A stretch of DNA of 64,000 nt. Origin: Nocardia mikamii NBRC 108933 (GTDB lineage Bacteria > Actinomycetota > Actinomycetes > Mycobacteriales > Mycobacteriaceae). The notes beneath the pieces were generated by a model. It made no database searches. It was given only the letters and a program-made list of their open reading frames with translations, and was not told the DNA's origin. The translations under genes were made by a program, and so were the position numbers. Positions 51,793 to 60,428 of this stretch are shown piece after piece (the first letter of the stretch is position 1; each line of letters opens with the position of its first letter). The DNA lies in NCBI RefSeq assembly GCF_001613505.1, contig NZ_BDCM01000014.1:124001-188000 (forward strand). Direction: 5' to 3'.

Positions 51793-52803
51793 TCAGCACC
51801 GGACCGGTACTGCGGTCGCAAGCGTCGCGGCGAGCAGCCCGCCGAAGCGCTCGGCGATCAGCGCGTCGCCCGCGGCATCCGGATGCAGGCCGTCGACGGT
51901 GAGCGCGGCATCGCCGGCCCCGAACAGTTCCGCGCCGGAGACGAGATGCAGATTGTCGTCGCCCAGCCGCTGCAGGACCGCGACCACGTCCTCGACCAGC
52001 GCCCGGACGTCGCGCAGCGTGAGGCCGTGTGAATTCGGTTCGTGCTCGCGCTCCACCCATACCGGCGGCGAGAACGCGACCACCGGAACATCCGGATGCG
52101 CCGCGCGGATCGTCTCCAGGAATCCGGCCGCGAGCCCGCCCAGGGACCGGGCGGTGAACGGTCCGCGGATGTAGAGGTTCGGCCCCAGTTCCACCGAGAT
52201 CAGGTCCGCGGGCCGGGCCGCGATGGCGCGTGCGACGAACGGGTCCAGATAGGCCTGGGCGGCGAAACCCAGATTCAGCATGCGCCAGCCGTGGGTTCGC
52301 GCGATCCGGGCCGGCCAGGTGTCGCTGGGCGTCTCGGTGATCAGGCATTGGGTGATGGAGCTGCCGTAGGTGATCCACTGCGGACCGTCGGATTCCCACG
52401 GTTCCACGGTCGCGCCCGCCGGTACCGACAGGGCTCCGACCCGCGTCACGGCCCCGCGGTGCGGCAACCACAGCTCTACCCGAGAACGCGTGCCGGGCAA
52501 CGTCGCAACCACCTGCTCGGCACCCGAGCCCACCCGGACGCGCTGGGTGAGCCGCCCGTCGACGAAGACGTCGACGAACCGGGGCCGAGGCTGCCAGATC
52601 GGGGTGGAGTGCACGGGCAGCGTCACCTCGGCCGCATCGGTCACCAGTCCCAGCCGCACCCCCGTCGCCACGGCCGCGTGTTCGGCCAGTTCCGGAGAGA
52701 ACGCGGCTGCCAGGCGGTCCGGAGGCAACCGCCATGGCTGCCGCCACTCCCCGGCGTCGCTCACCGCGACCACTCCGTCCCAGTTCATCAGATCATCGGT
52801 CAC
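51793..52803 (-). CDS. SGNH/GDSL-type hydrolase
   Basis: The 336-aa protein has an N-terminal beta-sandwich-like region (residues 1 to about 140) and a C-terminal SGNH hydrolase domain with WITYGSSITQC (nucleophile Ser), LGFAAQAYLDP, ELGPNLYIRG and LTVDGLHPDAAG (Asp/His pair). No signal peptide is visible, so it is likely cytoplasmic; esterase or lipase activity is expected. GTG 52803 lies just after an ArsR-type operator, giving a leaderless or nearly leaderless mRNA; ATG 52788 is an alternative start. The operator ties it to the MFS/ArsR genes. Confidence 0.85.
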   Translation of the reverse strand: MTDDLMNWDGVVAVSDAGEWRQPWRLPPDRLAAAFSPELAEHAAVATGVRLGLVTDAAEVTLPVHSTPIWQPRPRFVDVFVDGRLTQRVRVGSGAEQVVATLPGTRSRVELWLPHRGAVTRVGALSVPAGATVEPWESDGPQWITYGSSITQCLITETPSDTWPARIARTHGWRMLNLGFAAQAYLDPFVARAIAARPADLISVELGPNLYIRGPFTARSLGGLAAGFLETIRAAHPDVPVVAFSPPVWVEREHEPNSHGLTLRDVRALVEDVVAVLQRLGDDNLHLVSGAELFGAGDAALTVDGLHPDAAGDALIAERFGGLLAATLATAVPVRC

Positions 52804-52823
52804 ATTTCGATTGTCGTCGAAAT
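52804..52823 (-). promoter_or_regulatory. ArsR-type operator C upstream of the SGNH hydrolase gene
   Basis: ATTTCGA (52804-52810), 6-nt spacer, TCGAAAT (52817-52823): a perfect 7-bp-arm palindrome and the best of the three copies. On the minus strand TGGACA followed 18 bp later by GACAAT is a possible promoter that overlaps the site, ending right at the gene start. Confidence 0.65.
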
Positions 52824-52856
52824 CATGAAGAAATGTCCAGTACCTGCGCGGGCCGA

Positions 52857-53729
52857 TCAGAACAGCGCGAAAACCCGTGCGGGCCCACCTGTTCCGCCGC
52901 CGTGCTTGGGCGCACCCACGATCAGCGTCGCGCCCGCGTCGGGCACCTGATCCAGGTCGGCGAGCGATTCGACGCCGTAACGCCCCGCCGGCAACCAGCT
53001 GCGATGAACCGGAACCGCATGGTCGCTACCCCGGTCCAGACCCGTGGAATCGACACCGATACCGACCACCCGGCGTTGCCGGATCAGGAAATCAGCGGCC
53101 TCGGCACTGAATCCCGGCCAGCGATAGAGATTGCGCCGCTCGTCGTAGTTGAGATAGGCCCCGGGTACCGAAATGCGGTGCGACCACCCCGAATCCATCG
53201 CCACGAAGGCGCCGTCGGGCAACGGACCGTGCGAGGCCTCCCAGGTGCGGATGTCGGCCACGGTCACCGCGGCGGACGGATCCCGCGCCGCCCGATCGGC
53301 GATCCGCAGCACCGCCAGCGGCGCCACCAGCTGGTCGGCCGGAATCCGGTCCACCGACAAACCCGTGTCGCTGAAATGCAGGGGTGCGTCGACGTGGGTG
53401 CCGACATGTTCGTAGGTGACGATCTCGTCGCCGTTGTATCGGTTCTGCGCCATCCGGGACACCGGAATCAACTGCGGCGGTTTGCTCACCTGTGTCCACA
53501 CCGGAAAGTCCGGGGTCACGGTGTGGGTCAGATCGACGACCCGGCCGAATCCGCGACCACGCCCGGACGCCGCCTGCACCGGCGGCGCACCCGTCGCGAC
53601 AGCCCCGGCCGCACCGACCACCAGACCCGTGGCCAGCGTCTTCAAGAATCCACGGCGAGCCGGACGGGGCGGGGCGGCGACCAGGCCGCACGGCGACGCC
53701 ACACTGTCGATCAGTTCCGGAGCACACAC
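52857..53729 (-). CDS. Tat-exported cyclase/kynurenine-formamidase-like metal hydrolase
   Basis: The 290-aa protein has a twin-arginine-type signal (ARRGFLKTLATGLVVGAAGA) and the metal motif HVGTHVDAPLHF, the HxGTHxDxPxH signature of the cyclase family. VDLTHTVTPDFPVWTQ and GIGVDSTGLDRG are further family segments. Family members hydrolyse N-formyl, amide or cyclic carboxylate substrates with Mn2+ or Zn2+. Exported versions are less usual than cytosolic kynurenine formamidase, and the substrate is unknown. It is encoded just upstream of the SGNH hydrolase gene in the same direction, with operator C in the gap between them. Confidence 0.87.
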   Translation of the reverse strand: MCAPELIDSVASPCGLVAAPPRPARRGFLKTLATGLVVGAAGAVATGAPPVQAASGRGRGFGRVVDLTHTVTPDFPVWTQVSKPPQLIPVSRMAQNRYNGDEIVTYEHVGTHVDAPLHFSDTGLSVDRIPADQLVAPLAVLRIADRAARDPSAAVTVADIRTWEASHGPLPDGAFVAMDSGWSHRISVPGAYLNYDERRNLYRWPGFSAEAADFLIRQRRVVGIGVDSTGLDRGSDHAVPVHRSWLPAGRYGVESLADLDQVPDAGATLIVGAPKHGGGTGGPARVFALF

Positions 53730-53840
53730 AGACGATCTCCTTTCGCGACGGTGCCCCCAGTGTGCTGGCGCGCCGGGGCCGCGTCTTCGGGCCGTGGCCC
53801 GGATCCACGCCCCCGTCCCCAGCCCGGGATCGCCCGGCCC

Positions 53841-55445
53841 TCAACGGCTTTCGAACCGCGCGGCTCGGTCTCGCGCAGCCGGGAGCGTCGGCACCGCGGC
53901 GAGCAGTTCGCGCGTGTACGGGTCACGCGGGTCGGCGAACAGTTCGCCGGCCGGGCCGGACTCGACCACGCGCCCCGACCGCATGACCAGAATCTCGTCG
54001 CTGACGTGGTGGACGACACCGAGGTCGTGGGAGATGAACACCAGTGCCACACCGAGTTCCGCCCGCACCCGCAGCAGCAGATCCAGGATCTGGGCCTGCA
54101 CCGACACATCCAGCGCCGACACCGGCTCGTCGCAGACGATCACGTCCGGCCCGGGAGCCAGTGCCCGCGCGATCGCGACCCGCTGCTGCTGACCACCGGA
54201 CAGTTCCAACGGACGACGAGGCAGCACCGTCTCGGACAATCCCACCGCGGCCAGGAGCCGACGGGCGTGGCCGTCGCGGGCGGCGCGCGGCACCCGTCCC
54301 GCCTCCAGGGCCTCGGCCAGGACCCGGCGCACCGTGAACCGCGGATCGAACGATCCGAGCGCATCCTGGAACACCGCCTGGACACTGGTGCCGGGAGCAA
54401 CCGTCAGGGAACCGGAGTCGAGCCGCTCGAGCCCCAGCAGCACCCGCGCGAAAGTGCTCTTGCCCGAACCCGATTCGCCCACCACACCGACCACCCGGCC
54501 GGGCGCGACCACCGAATCGACCCCGTCCAGCGCGACGGTGACCCCGCCGTCGGGCTTACCGAAACGGCGGTGCGCGCCCGCCAGTCGCACGAGCGGTTCC
54601 GTCGTCGTCACCGCCGCCCGGGCGGGCAACTGCGCGGCGAGATCGAATTCGACCGGCGAGAGCCGCGCGCCCCGGGTATGCGCCGAGGGCACCGCGGCCA
54701 GCAGCAGTTCGGTGTACTCGTGTTCGGGACGGCCGAGTACTTCGGCCGTCGCGCCCTCCTCGACGATCCGGCCGTCGCGCATCAGGACGATCCGATCCGC
54801 CACCTCCGCGACCACCGCCAGGTCATGGCTGATCAGCAGCACACCGGTGCCGGCATCGCGAATGTCGCGCAGCAGCGTGAGGATCTGACGCTGGACGGTG
54901 GCGTCCAAGGCGGTGGTCGGTTCGTCGGCGATGAGGAACTGTGGTTGCGCCGCAAGGGCACTCGCTATCAGGACCCGCTGGCGCAGACCCCCCGAAAGCT
55001 CGTGCGGATACTGCCGCAACCGGTTGACCGGATCGGGTACTCCCACCCGCCGCAGCAGCTCCAGCGCACGATCGGGATTCGAGGCCGCGGGGACGCTGCG
55101 GTGCACCCGCAATGCCTCGCCCAGCTCCTGCCCGACCCGCCGCAACGGATCCAACGACGCCAGCGCGTTCTGGGTGACATAGCCGACGGTGCTGCCCCGC
55201 ACGGTCCGCCAGCGCCGCTGCGACCACCCGCGCGCGTCGTGGTCGCCGATGCGCAGCCGTGCCGCCCGCACGCGGCCGTCGCGCTGAGTGAGCCCGATCA
55301 ACGCCCGTGCGGAAACGCTTTTGCCGGAACCGGATTCACCCACCACGGCCACGCATTCCCCCGCCCGCACCCGCAGCGAGATGCCGTGGACGACTTCGGT
55401 CTCGCCGAAAGAGACGGTGAGATCCTCGAATTCGAGTGCCGTCAT
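53841..55445 (-). CDS. Dual ATP-binding subunit of a peptide/nickel-type ABC importer (DppDF fusion)
   Basis: The 534-aa protein contains two full ABC domains. The first has GESGSGKSVSARALIG and LSGGLRQRVLIASAL. The second has GESGSGKSTFARVLLG and LSGGQQQRVAIARAL. Each ends in the oligopeptide-importer C-terminal extension. It is the last gene of the operon SBP - permease - permease - ATPase and overlaps the upstream permease stop. A single-chain ATPase pair is common in actinobacteria. It would energise uptake of a peptide, nickel complex or opine-like substrate through the two permeases. Confidence 0.93.
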   Translation of the reverse strand: MTALEFEDLTVSFGETEVVHGISLRVRAGECVAVVGESGSGKSVSARALIGLTQRDGRVRAARLRIGDHDARGWSQRRWRTVRGSTVGYVTQNALASLDPLRRVGQELGEALRVHRSVPAASNPDRALELLRRVGVPDPVNRLRQYPHELSGGLRQRVLIASALAAQPQFLIADEPTTALDATVQRQILTLLRDIRDAGTGVLLISHDLAVVAEVADRIVLMRDGRIVEEGATAEVLGRPEHEYTELLLAAVPSAHTRGARLSPVEFDLAAQLPARAAVTTTEPLVRLAGAHRRFGKPDGGVTVALDGVDSVVAPGRVVGVVGESGSGKSTFARVLLGLERLDSGSLTVAPGTSVQAVFQDALGSFDPRFTVRRVLAEALEAGRVPRAARDGHARRLLAAVGLSETVLPRRPLELSGGQQQRVAIARALAPGPDVIVCDEPVSALDVSVQAQILDLLLRVRAELGVALVFISHDLGVVHHVSDEILVMRSGRVVESGPAGELFADPRDPYTRELLAAVPTLPAARDRAARFESR

Positions 55446-56299
55446 CGCGCGGTCCTTCCTTCCGCCAGGCGCTGCCAGTACCGGCTCAGCACCGTGATCG
55501 ATACGACCGAGGCGACCACGAACAATCCTGGGAACACCCCGATCCACCAGGCCCGGCCGACGAGATTGCGTCCCTCCGACAGCATCGAGCCCCATTCGGG
55601 CGTCGGCGGTATCACGCCCAGTCCGAGAAAACTCAGGCCCGCACCCGCCACGATCGCGGTGCCCACGCCGAGTGTCGCCAGCACCACCAGCGTCGTCAAC
55701 GCATTGGGCAGGACGTGACGCAGCGCGATCCGCCGTCTGCTCTGCCCCAGGGTGCGCGCGGCCTCCACATATCCGCTGTGGCGCACCTCGAGCGCCTGCG
55801 ACCGAACCAGCCGGGCGTAGTACGGAATGGTGGCCAGCCCGATGGCGATGGCCGAATTGCGCGCTCCCGGCCCGGATACCGCGATCACCACGAGCGCCAG
55901 CAGCATCCCGGGAAAGGCCAGCATGGTGTCGGTCAGCCGCATCAGCACCGCGTCCAGCCACCGCGACGGGCCCGAGGCGAGCAGTCCGATCACCGCGCCC
56001 AGGCCGAATCCGATCGCCGTCGCCGCCACCCCGATGCCCAGCGAAATCCGCGTGGCGTGCACGGTTCTGGCGAAGACGTCGCGGCCGAGTTGATCGGTGC
56101 CGAACAGGTGCTCTCCGCTCGGCGGCCGCAGGGTCTGGCGGCGGGCCATCGCGGTGGGGTCCACTCCGGTCACCAGATCCGGCACCAGCGCGGCGACGAC
56201 CAGGAAGGCGAAGACGAGGGCGGCGATCCATACCGGCCACGGCACCGAACGCAGTCGAGCCCCGGGACTACCCTTCAGGGCTTCGGACCAGCTGCTCAC
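55442..56299 (-). CDS. ABC transporter permease (DppC/OppC type)
   Basis: The 285-aa membrane protein starts at GTG 56299, overlapping the upstream permease stop. It has the DppC-type N-terminal helix (VWIAALVFAFLVVAALV) and GEHLFGTDQLGRDVFAR. The EAA-like coupling loop EAARTLGQSRRRIALRHVLP contacts the ATPase. It overlaps the ATPase gene by four bases (ATGA). Confidence 0.93.
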   Translation of the reverse strand: MSSWSEALKGSPGARLRSVPWPVWIAALVFAFLVVAALVPDLVTGVDPTAMARRQTLRPPSGEHLFGTDQLGRDVFARTVHATRISLGIGVAATAIGFGLGAVIGLLASGPSRWLDAVLMRLTDTMLAFPGMLLALVVIAVSGPGARNSAIAIGLATIPYYARLVRSQALEVRHSGYVEAARTLGQSRRRIALRHVLPNALTTLVVLATLGVGTAIVAGAGLSFLGLGVIPPTPEWGSMLSEGRNLVGRAWWIGVFPGLFVVASVVSITVLSRYWQRLAEGRTAR

Positions 56300-57330
56300 G
56301 GCGTCCCCTTTGCGACGGGTTCGGCATCGGCCACGACCGCGCCCGCACCGGCGACGCTCGCCGACGCCGCGGCCTGCGTGCGCACCGGACGCGCGCGGGG
56401 CGCACGAAGCCGCGGATCGAGGACCAGATACAGCAGATCCACCACCAGATTGATCACCACGAACAGCACCGCGGCCAGCAACACCACCGCGCTCACCACC
56501 GGAAAGTCCTTGGTGGTCACCGCGTTCACGGTGATCCGGCCGATGCCGGGCCGCGCGAACAGCGTCTCCACCAGCACGGTCCCGCTGAACAGCGTGCCGA
56601 GCATCCAGCTGGTCATGGTGACCGTGGCCAGCGATCCGTGGCGCAGCGCGTGGCGCACGCGCAGGCCGGGCTCGGACAGTCCGCGCGCCCGCAGTGTCGC
56701 GACGAACGGTTGTTCCAGGGTCCGGTCCAGATTCGCGCGCAGCACCTGCCCCAATTCGCCCGCCATCGGTACCGCCAGGCTCAGCGCCGGCAGCACCAGA
56801 CTCGCCGTGCCGTGGGCACCGGCGACCGGGAAGATGTGCAGACGGAAGGCGAATGCCGTGATCAGCAGCAGTCCCAGCCAGAACGGTGGCAGTGATACCG
56901 CGAGCAGTTCCGCGCCGGAGACCGCCGCACGCACGAACCGCCCCCGGCCGGCCGTCGAGGTCGCCGCCACCACGGCCACCAGGACGGCGGGTACCAGGGC
57001 GCACAGCGCCAGCTCCGCGGTGGGCCGAAGTTGGCTCAGCAGCAGCCTTTTCACATCCTCTTGCAGCTGATAGGAACGGCCGAGATCGCCGGTGAGCGGA
57101 CGCACCACGGTGTGCAGATACTGCCGCCACACCGGCTGGTCCAGTCCCAGATCGGCGGCGATCTGCGCTCGGACGCGCGGCGACGCGCTGGTCTGGGCGC
57201 CCAGCAGGGTGTCTACCGGGTTTCCCGGCGCCAGCCGCAGCGCGAAGAAGGTCAGCGTGACCGCGCCCAGTAATACCAGCGCACCGGTCCAGATCCGGTG
57301 TACGAGGATGCGAACCACCTGCCCGGTCAC
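56296..57330 (-). CDS. ABC transporter permease (DppB/OppB type)
   Basis: The 344-aa protein starts at GTG 57330. It contains the DppB segments TFFALRLAPGNPVDTLLG, LGLDQPVWRQYLHTVVRPL, SLPPFWLGLLLITAFAF and TLRARGLSEPGLRVRHALRH. LVETLFARPGIGRITVNAV is diagnostic of this subunit. A short Ala-rich tail extends the C-terminus. It overlaps both neighbouring genes by four bases. Confidence 0.93.
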   Translation of the reverse strand: MTGQVVRILVHRIWTGALVLLGAVTLTFFALRLAPGNPVDTLLGAQTSASPRVRAQIAADLGLDQPVWRQYLHTVVRPLTGDLGRSYQLQEDVKRLLLSQLRPTAELALCALVPAVLVAVVAATSTAGRGRFVRAAVSGAELLAVSLPPFWLGLLLITAFAFRLHIFPVAGAHGTASLVLPALSLAVPMAGELGQVLRANLDRTLEQPFVATLRARGLSEPGLRVRHALRHGSLATVTMTSWMLGTLFSGTVLVETLFARPGIGRITVNAVTTKDFPVVSAVVLLAAVLFVVINLVVDLLYLVLDPRLRAPRARPVRTQAAASASVAGAGAVVADAEPVAKGTP

Positions 57331-58982
57331 GAGTGATCCACCCAGGTGTCGTAGAAGTTGCTCCAGCCGTTGGCATCCAGTCCGAAGCCGTGCACACGGG
57401 CGGCAGCGGTGTAGACACCGGTGAAGACGTAGATCGGCAGGGCGTACGCCTTGTCGAGGATCAACTGCTGCGCTTGCTTGTAGACGGCGCCACGCTGCGC
57501 GGGATCGGCGGTGGCACGGCCCTGCTGCAGCAGCGCGTCCAGTTGCGGGTCGGCGACCTTTCCGTTGTTGGCGCCGCCCTTGGCAACCGAGCGGTCCGAC
57601 TGGTACAGCGTGGCGAGCACATCCGCATCGGATCGGCCCCAGCTGGCGCCGACCAGGTCGTAGCCGTTGCCGCCGACGATCGTGGTGTAGGTCCCGTAAT
57701 CGACCGGGGCGAGCCGCAATTCGATGCCGACCTTCTTCAGATCCTGCTGCACCGCCTGGGTGACGAGATCCCGGGACTCGCGCACCAGATTCGAGGCGTA
57801 GGGCAGCACCAGGCCGAACCGGTGACCGTCCTTGGTGCGATAGCCCTGGGCGTCGCGCCCGGTGTAGCCCAGTTCGTCGAGCAGGCGGTTGGCCTTCGCC
57901 ACGTCGTACCCCGGTCGCTTCTCCACCGAGGCGTCGTAGCCGGGAGTCGAGGCGGACAGCGGTCCGTACGCACGCGGGTAGACGCCCAGATAGATGCTGT
58001 CGACGATGCCGTCGATATCGATCGCCGCGCACACCGCCTGCCGCGCCCGGATATCGGAGAACGGCTCCTTCGACTGATTGAAGAAGAACGTGTACGGCGC
58101 CCCCGGCGCATCACCGCGAACGATCCGGTACGCCGGATCCTGCTGCAGCGCTTGATAATCCGCCGGCGGCGTACCCGCGATCACGTCGACCTGCCCACCC
58201 CGCAGCGCGCCCGTGCGCACCGCGTCCTCGGTGAGATACCGGACCGACAACTTGTCCAGATACGCCGGACCGGTGTGCCGCGCGGTCGCCGGCGGCCAGG
58301 TGTAGTCCGGATTCCGTTCGAATTCGATGCCCTGGCCGTGGGTCACGCTCACCTCCCGGAACGGTCCGCTCCCCACCGCGTAGCGGCCGCCTCCGCACAA
58401 CTCGTCCGGATGTTCGGCCAGCACCTTCGGTGAGTAGAACCCCAGGTAGGCGGTGCTGGCCGCCTGCAGGAACGGCGAATACGGCTGGGTGAACCGGACT
58501 CGCACGGTGTGGTCGTCGATGATGTCCGTGCCGGCGTAGGGCCCGAGCAGACTCGCCGCGTACTGCGATTTCGTGGCCGGCGCGAGAATGTGTTCGAAGT
58601 TGGCCTTCACCGCTGCGGCATCGAATGGGGTGCCGTCGAAGAATTTCACATCCGGGCGCAGTGTGAACACATATTCTTTACCGTCGGCGGAAATCTTCCA
58701 CGCGCTCGCCAGCCACGGAGCGAAGGTGCCGTCGGATTTCTGCGCGACGAGCGAGTCGAATACGTTGCGCTGCAGTTCGCCGACGATGTCGCCCGGACTG
58801 ACATGCGGATCCATGCACGTCGCGTCGCGATAGGAGGCGTAGGTCAGCGTACCGCCGGAAACCGGCGTGGCGGATTCCTGATCCGCGCCGGAACCGCCGG
58901 ACGAACAGGCTGTGACCAGCGCTACCAACGTCATTATTGCCGCGATCGATCCGGAAATCGACCGACTCTTTTTTCGCATCAC
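57327..58982 (-). CDS. Solute-binding lipoprotein of a peptide/nickel-type ABC importer (SBP family 5)
   Basis: The 551-aa protein opens MMRKKSRSISGSIAAIMTLV and has the lipobox VTAC, so it is an acylated surface protein. Family-5 hallmarks include YVFTLRPDVKFFDGTPFDAA and GSGPFREVSVTHGQGIEFER in the binding core. The ligand cannot be read from sequence; peptides, nickel chelates and small amino-acid derivatives are all known for this family. It is the first gene of the operon, divergent from the DAHP synthase operon. The shared promoter region raises the possibility of linked function, for instance uptake of a product or precursor. Confidence 0.92.
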   Translation of the reverse strand: MMRKKSRSISGSIAAIMTLVALVTACSSGGSGADQESATPVSGGTLTYASYRDATCMDPHVSPGDIVGELQRNVFDSLVAQKSDGTFAPWLASAWKISADGKEYVFTLRPDVKFFDGTPFDAAAVKANFEHILAPATKSQYAASLLGPYAGTDIIDDHTVRVRFTQPYSPFLQAASTAYLGFYSPKVLAEHPDELCGGGRYAVGSGPFREVSVTHGQGIEFERNPDYTWPPATARHTGPAYLDKLSVRYLTEDAVRTGALRGGQVDVIAGTPPADYQALQQDPAYRIVRGDAPGAPYTFFFNQSKEPFSDIRARQAVCAAIDIDGIVDSIYLGVYPRAYGPLSASTPGYDASVEKRPGYDVAKANRLLDELGYTGRDAQGYRTKDGHRFGLVLPYASNLVRESRDLVTQAVQQDLKKVGIELRLAPVDYGTYTTIVGGNGYDLVGASWGRSDADVLATLYQSDRSVAKGGANNGKVADPQLDALLQQGRATADPAQRGAVYKQAQQLILDKAYALPIYVFTGVYTAAARVHGFGLDANGWSNFYDTWVDHS

Positions 58983-59372
58983 ACATTCTTTCGTCGGCGC
59001 GCCGGGCGCGCATCGGACGGGCTACGGGGTATTTCAGTGAAGTCGACGACAGGTCGGCACACACCTTTTCGCCGAAGACGGATTCCAAACATTGACAAAA
59101 GCTATCCGCGGGGAGCGAGGTAATTCGACCGGCAAAAGTCCAGTACAGAAATGTGGGGACGGCCCACAGCCGGGGACGGAACCCGGTCTCCGGTACGGGT
59201 CGATGTCCGGAAAACACGCCGCTGGACCCGAACGCAATAGGGCCGTGGCCGGAAGACCGATATTCCCGGCCGAAACAGAATGATTTGCGATCGCAATTCG
59301 ATCGTTTTCTTCCCGCCTGGCTCGCACCAATGCTGCTGCCCCAGGGTTCGGCGACCCGAGGAGGCCGACACG
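58983..59372. other. Divergent intergenic region, 390 bp, between importer and aromatic operons
   Basis: This gap must hold promoters for both operons. A TTGACA lies near 59092, but I see no -10 at the right distance. TTGCGATCGCAA at 59285-59296 is a perfect 12-bp palindrome. The region is less GC-rich than the genes. No open frame in it has an RBS or recognisable protein features. Confidence 0.4.
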
Positions 59373-60428
59373 ATGACCGTCTACGTAGCGCACACCCGCG
59401 GCGATATCGACGAAAACCGGTTGCAGGACCTGTTGTCCCGGATCCGGCAACTGCCCGCCGCCGCGACCACCCGGCGCACCCGCGACGGCTTCCTGATCGT
59501 GGCGTGGGGCGCCTCCGGTCCCGTCCTGGAGGCCGAACTCACCCGCAGTGAGTATGTGACCCGCGTACTGCCGGAAGGGACGTCGTTTCCGCTCGCGGCC
59601 AGGGCGCATCGACCGGAGGGTTCGGTGGTGCACGTCGGCTCGGTGCCGGTCGGCGACGGCCGACCGGTGATCATCGCCGGGCCGTGCTCGGCCGAGACCC
59701 CGCAAGTGCTGCTGGAAACGGCCCATCGGGTGAAGGCCGCCGGCGCGGCCATGCTGCGCGTCGGCATCTTCAAACCGCGCACCTCCCCCTACAGCTTCCA
59801 CGGCCTCGGCCACATCGGGCTGCCGCTGCTGCGCGAGGCGCGGGCGCAGACCGGACTTCCGATCGTCACCGAGATCCTCGACGCCCGCGACATCGAACTG
59901 GTCGGCGATGCCGCCGACGTGCTGCAGGTCGGCGCGCGCAATATGCAGAACTTCAGCCTGCTCACCGAATTGGCGCTGACCGGGCGACCGGTACTGCTCA
60001 AGCGCGGCATGTCGGCGACCGTGCACGAATGGCTCAACGCGGCGGAGTATCTGCTCGCGCACGGCAACGACAACGTCATCCTCTGTGAGCGCGGGATCCG
60101 CACGTTCGAGCGCTCGACCCGGTTCACGTTGGACCTCAACGCCGTTCCGGTGGTCAAAGAACTATCCCACCTGCCGATTCTGGTCGACCCGAGCCACGGC
60201 ACCGGCGCGACGCGATATGTGCCGCCGATGTCGGCCGCCGCGCTCGCCGCCGGCGCCGACGGACTGATCGTCGAGGTGCATCCGCGCCCGCACGAGGCGC
60301 TCTCCGACGGCGCACAGTCGCTGGATCTGGCGCAATTCGACCGCTTCGCCGCGGATCTGCGCGGGCTCGCGAGCGCACTCGGCCGGGAATTCGTCTCCGC
60401 CCCCGAACTGCTGGCCGAACTGTCATGA
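59373..60428 (+). CDS. 3-deoxy-7-phosphoheptulonate synthase (DAHP synthase, AroF/AroA type I-beta)
   Basis: The 351-aa protein begins with a ferredoxin-like regulatory segment (about residues 1-75) and then the catalytic barrel: VIIAGPCSAETPQVLL, AAMLRVGIFKPRTSPYSFHG, VGARNMQNFSLL, LLKRGMSATVHEWL and LVDPSHGTGATRYV. It condenses PEP with erythrose 4-phosphate, the entry to the shikimate pathway. ATG 59373 follows GAGGAGG. A dedicated DAHP synthase beside an aromatic ammonia-lyase is a usual sign of precursor supply for a specialised aromatic product. It overlaps the ammonia-lyase gene (ATGA). Confidence 0.94.
   Translation: MTVYVAHTRGDIDENRLQDLLSRIRQLPAAATTRRTRDGFLIVAWGASGPVLEAELTRSEYVTRVLPEGTSFPLAARAHRPEGSVVHVGSVPVGDGRPVIIAGPCSAETPQVLLETAHRVKAAGAAMLRVGIFKPRTSPYSFHGLGHIGLPLLREARAQTGLPIVTEILDARDIELVGDAADVLQVGARNMQNFSLLTELALTGRPVLLKRGMSATVHEWLNAAEYLLAHGNDNVILCERGIRTFERSTRFTLDLNAVPVVKELSHLPILVDPSHGTGATRYVPPMSAAALAAGADGLIVEVHPRPHEALSDGAQSLDLAQFDRFAADLRGLASALGREFVSAPELLAELS

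Noticed and set aside
59285..59296. TTGCGATCGCAA as a confident operator.
   Set aside because: It contains GCGATCGC, an octamer that can be generally over-represented in genomes, and no second copy was noticed nearby.
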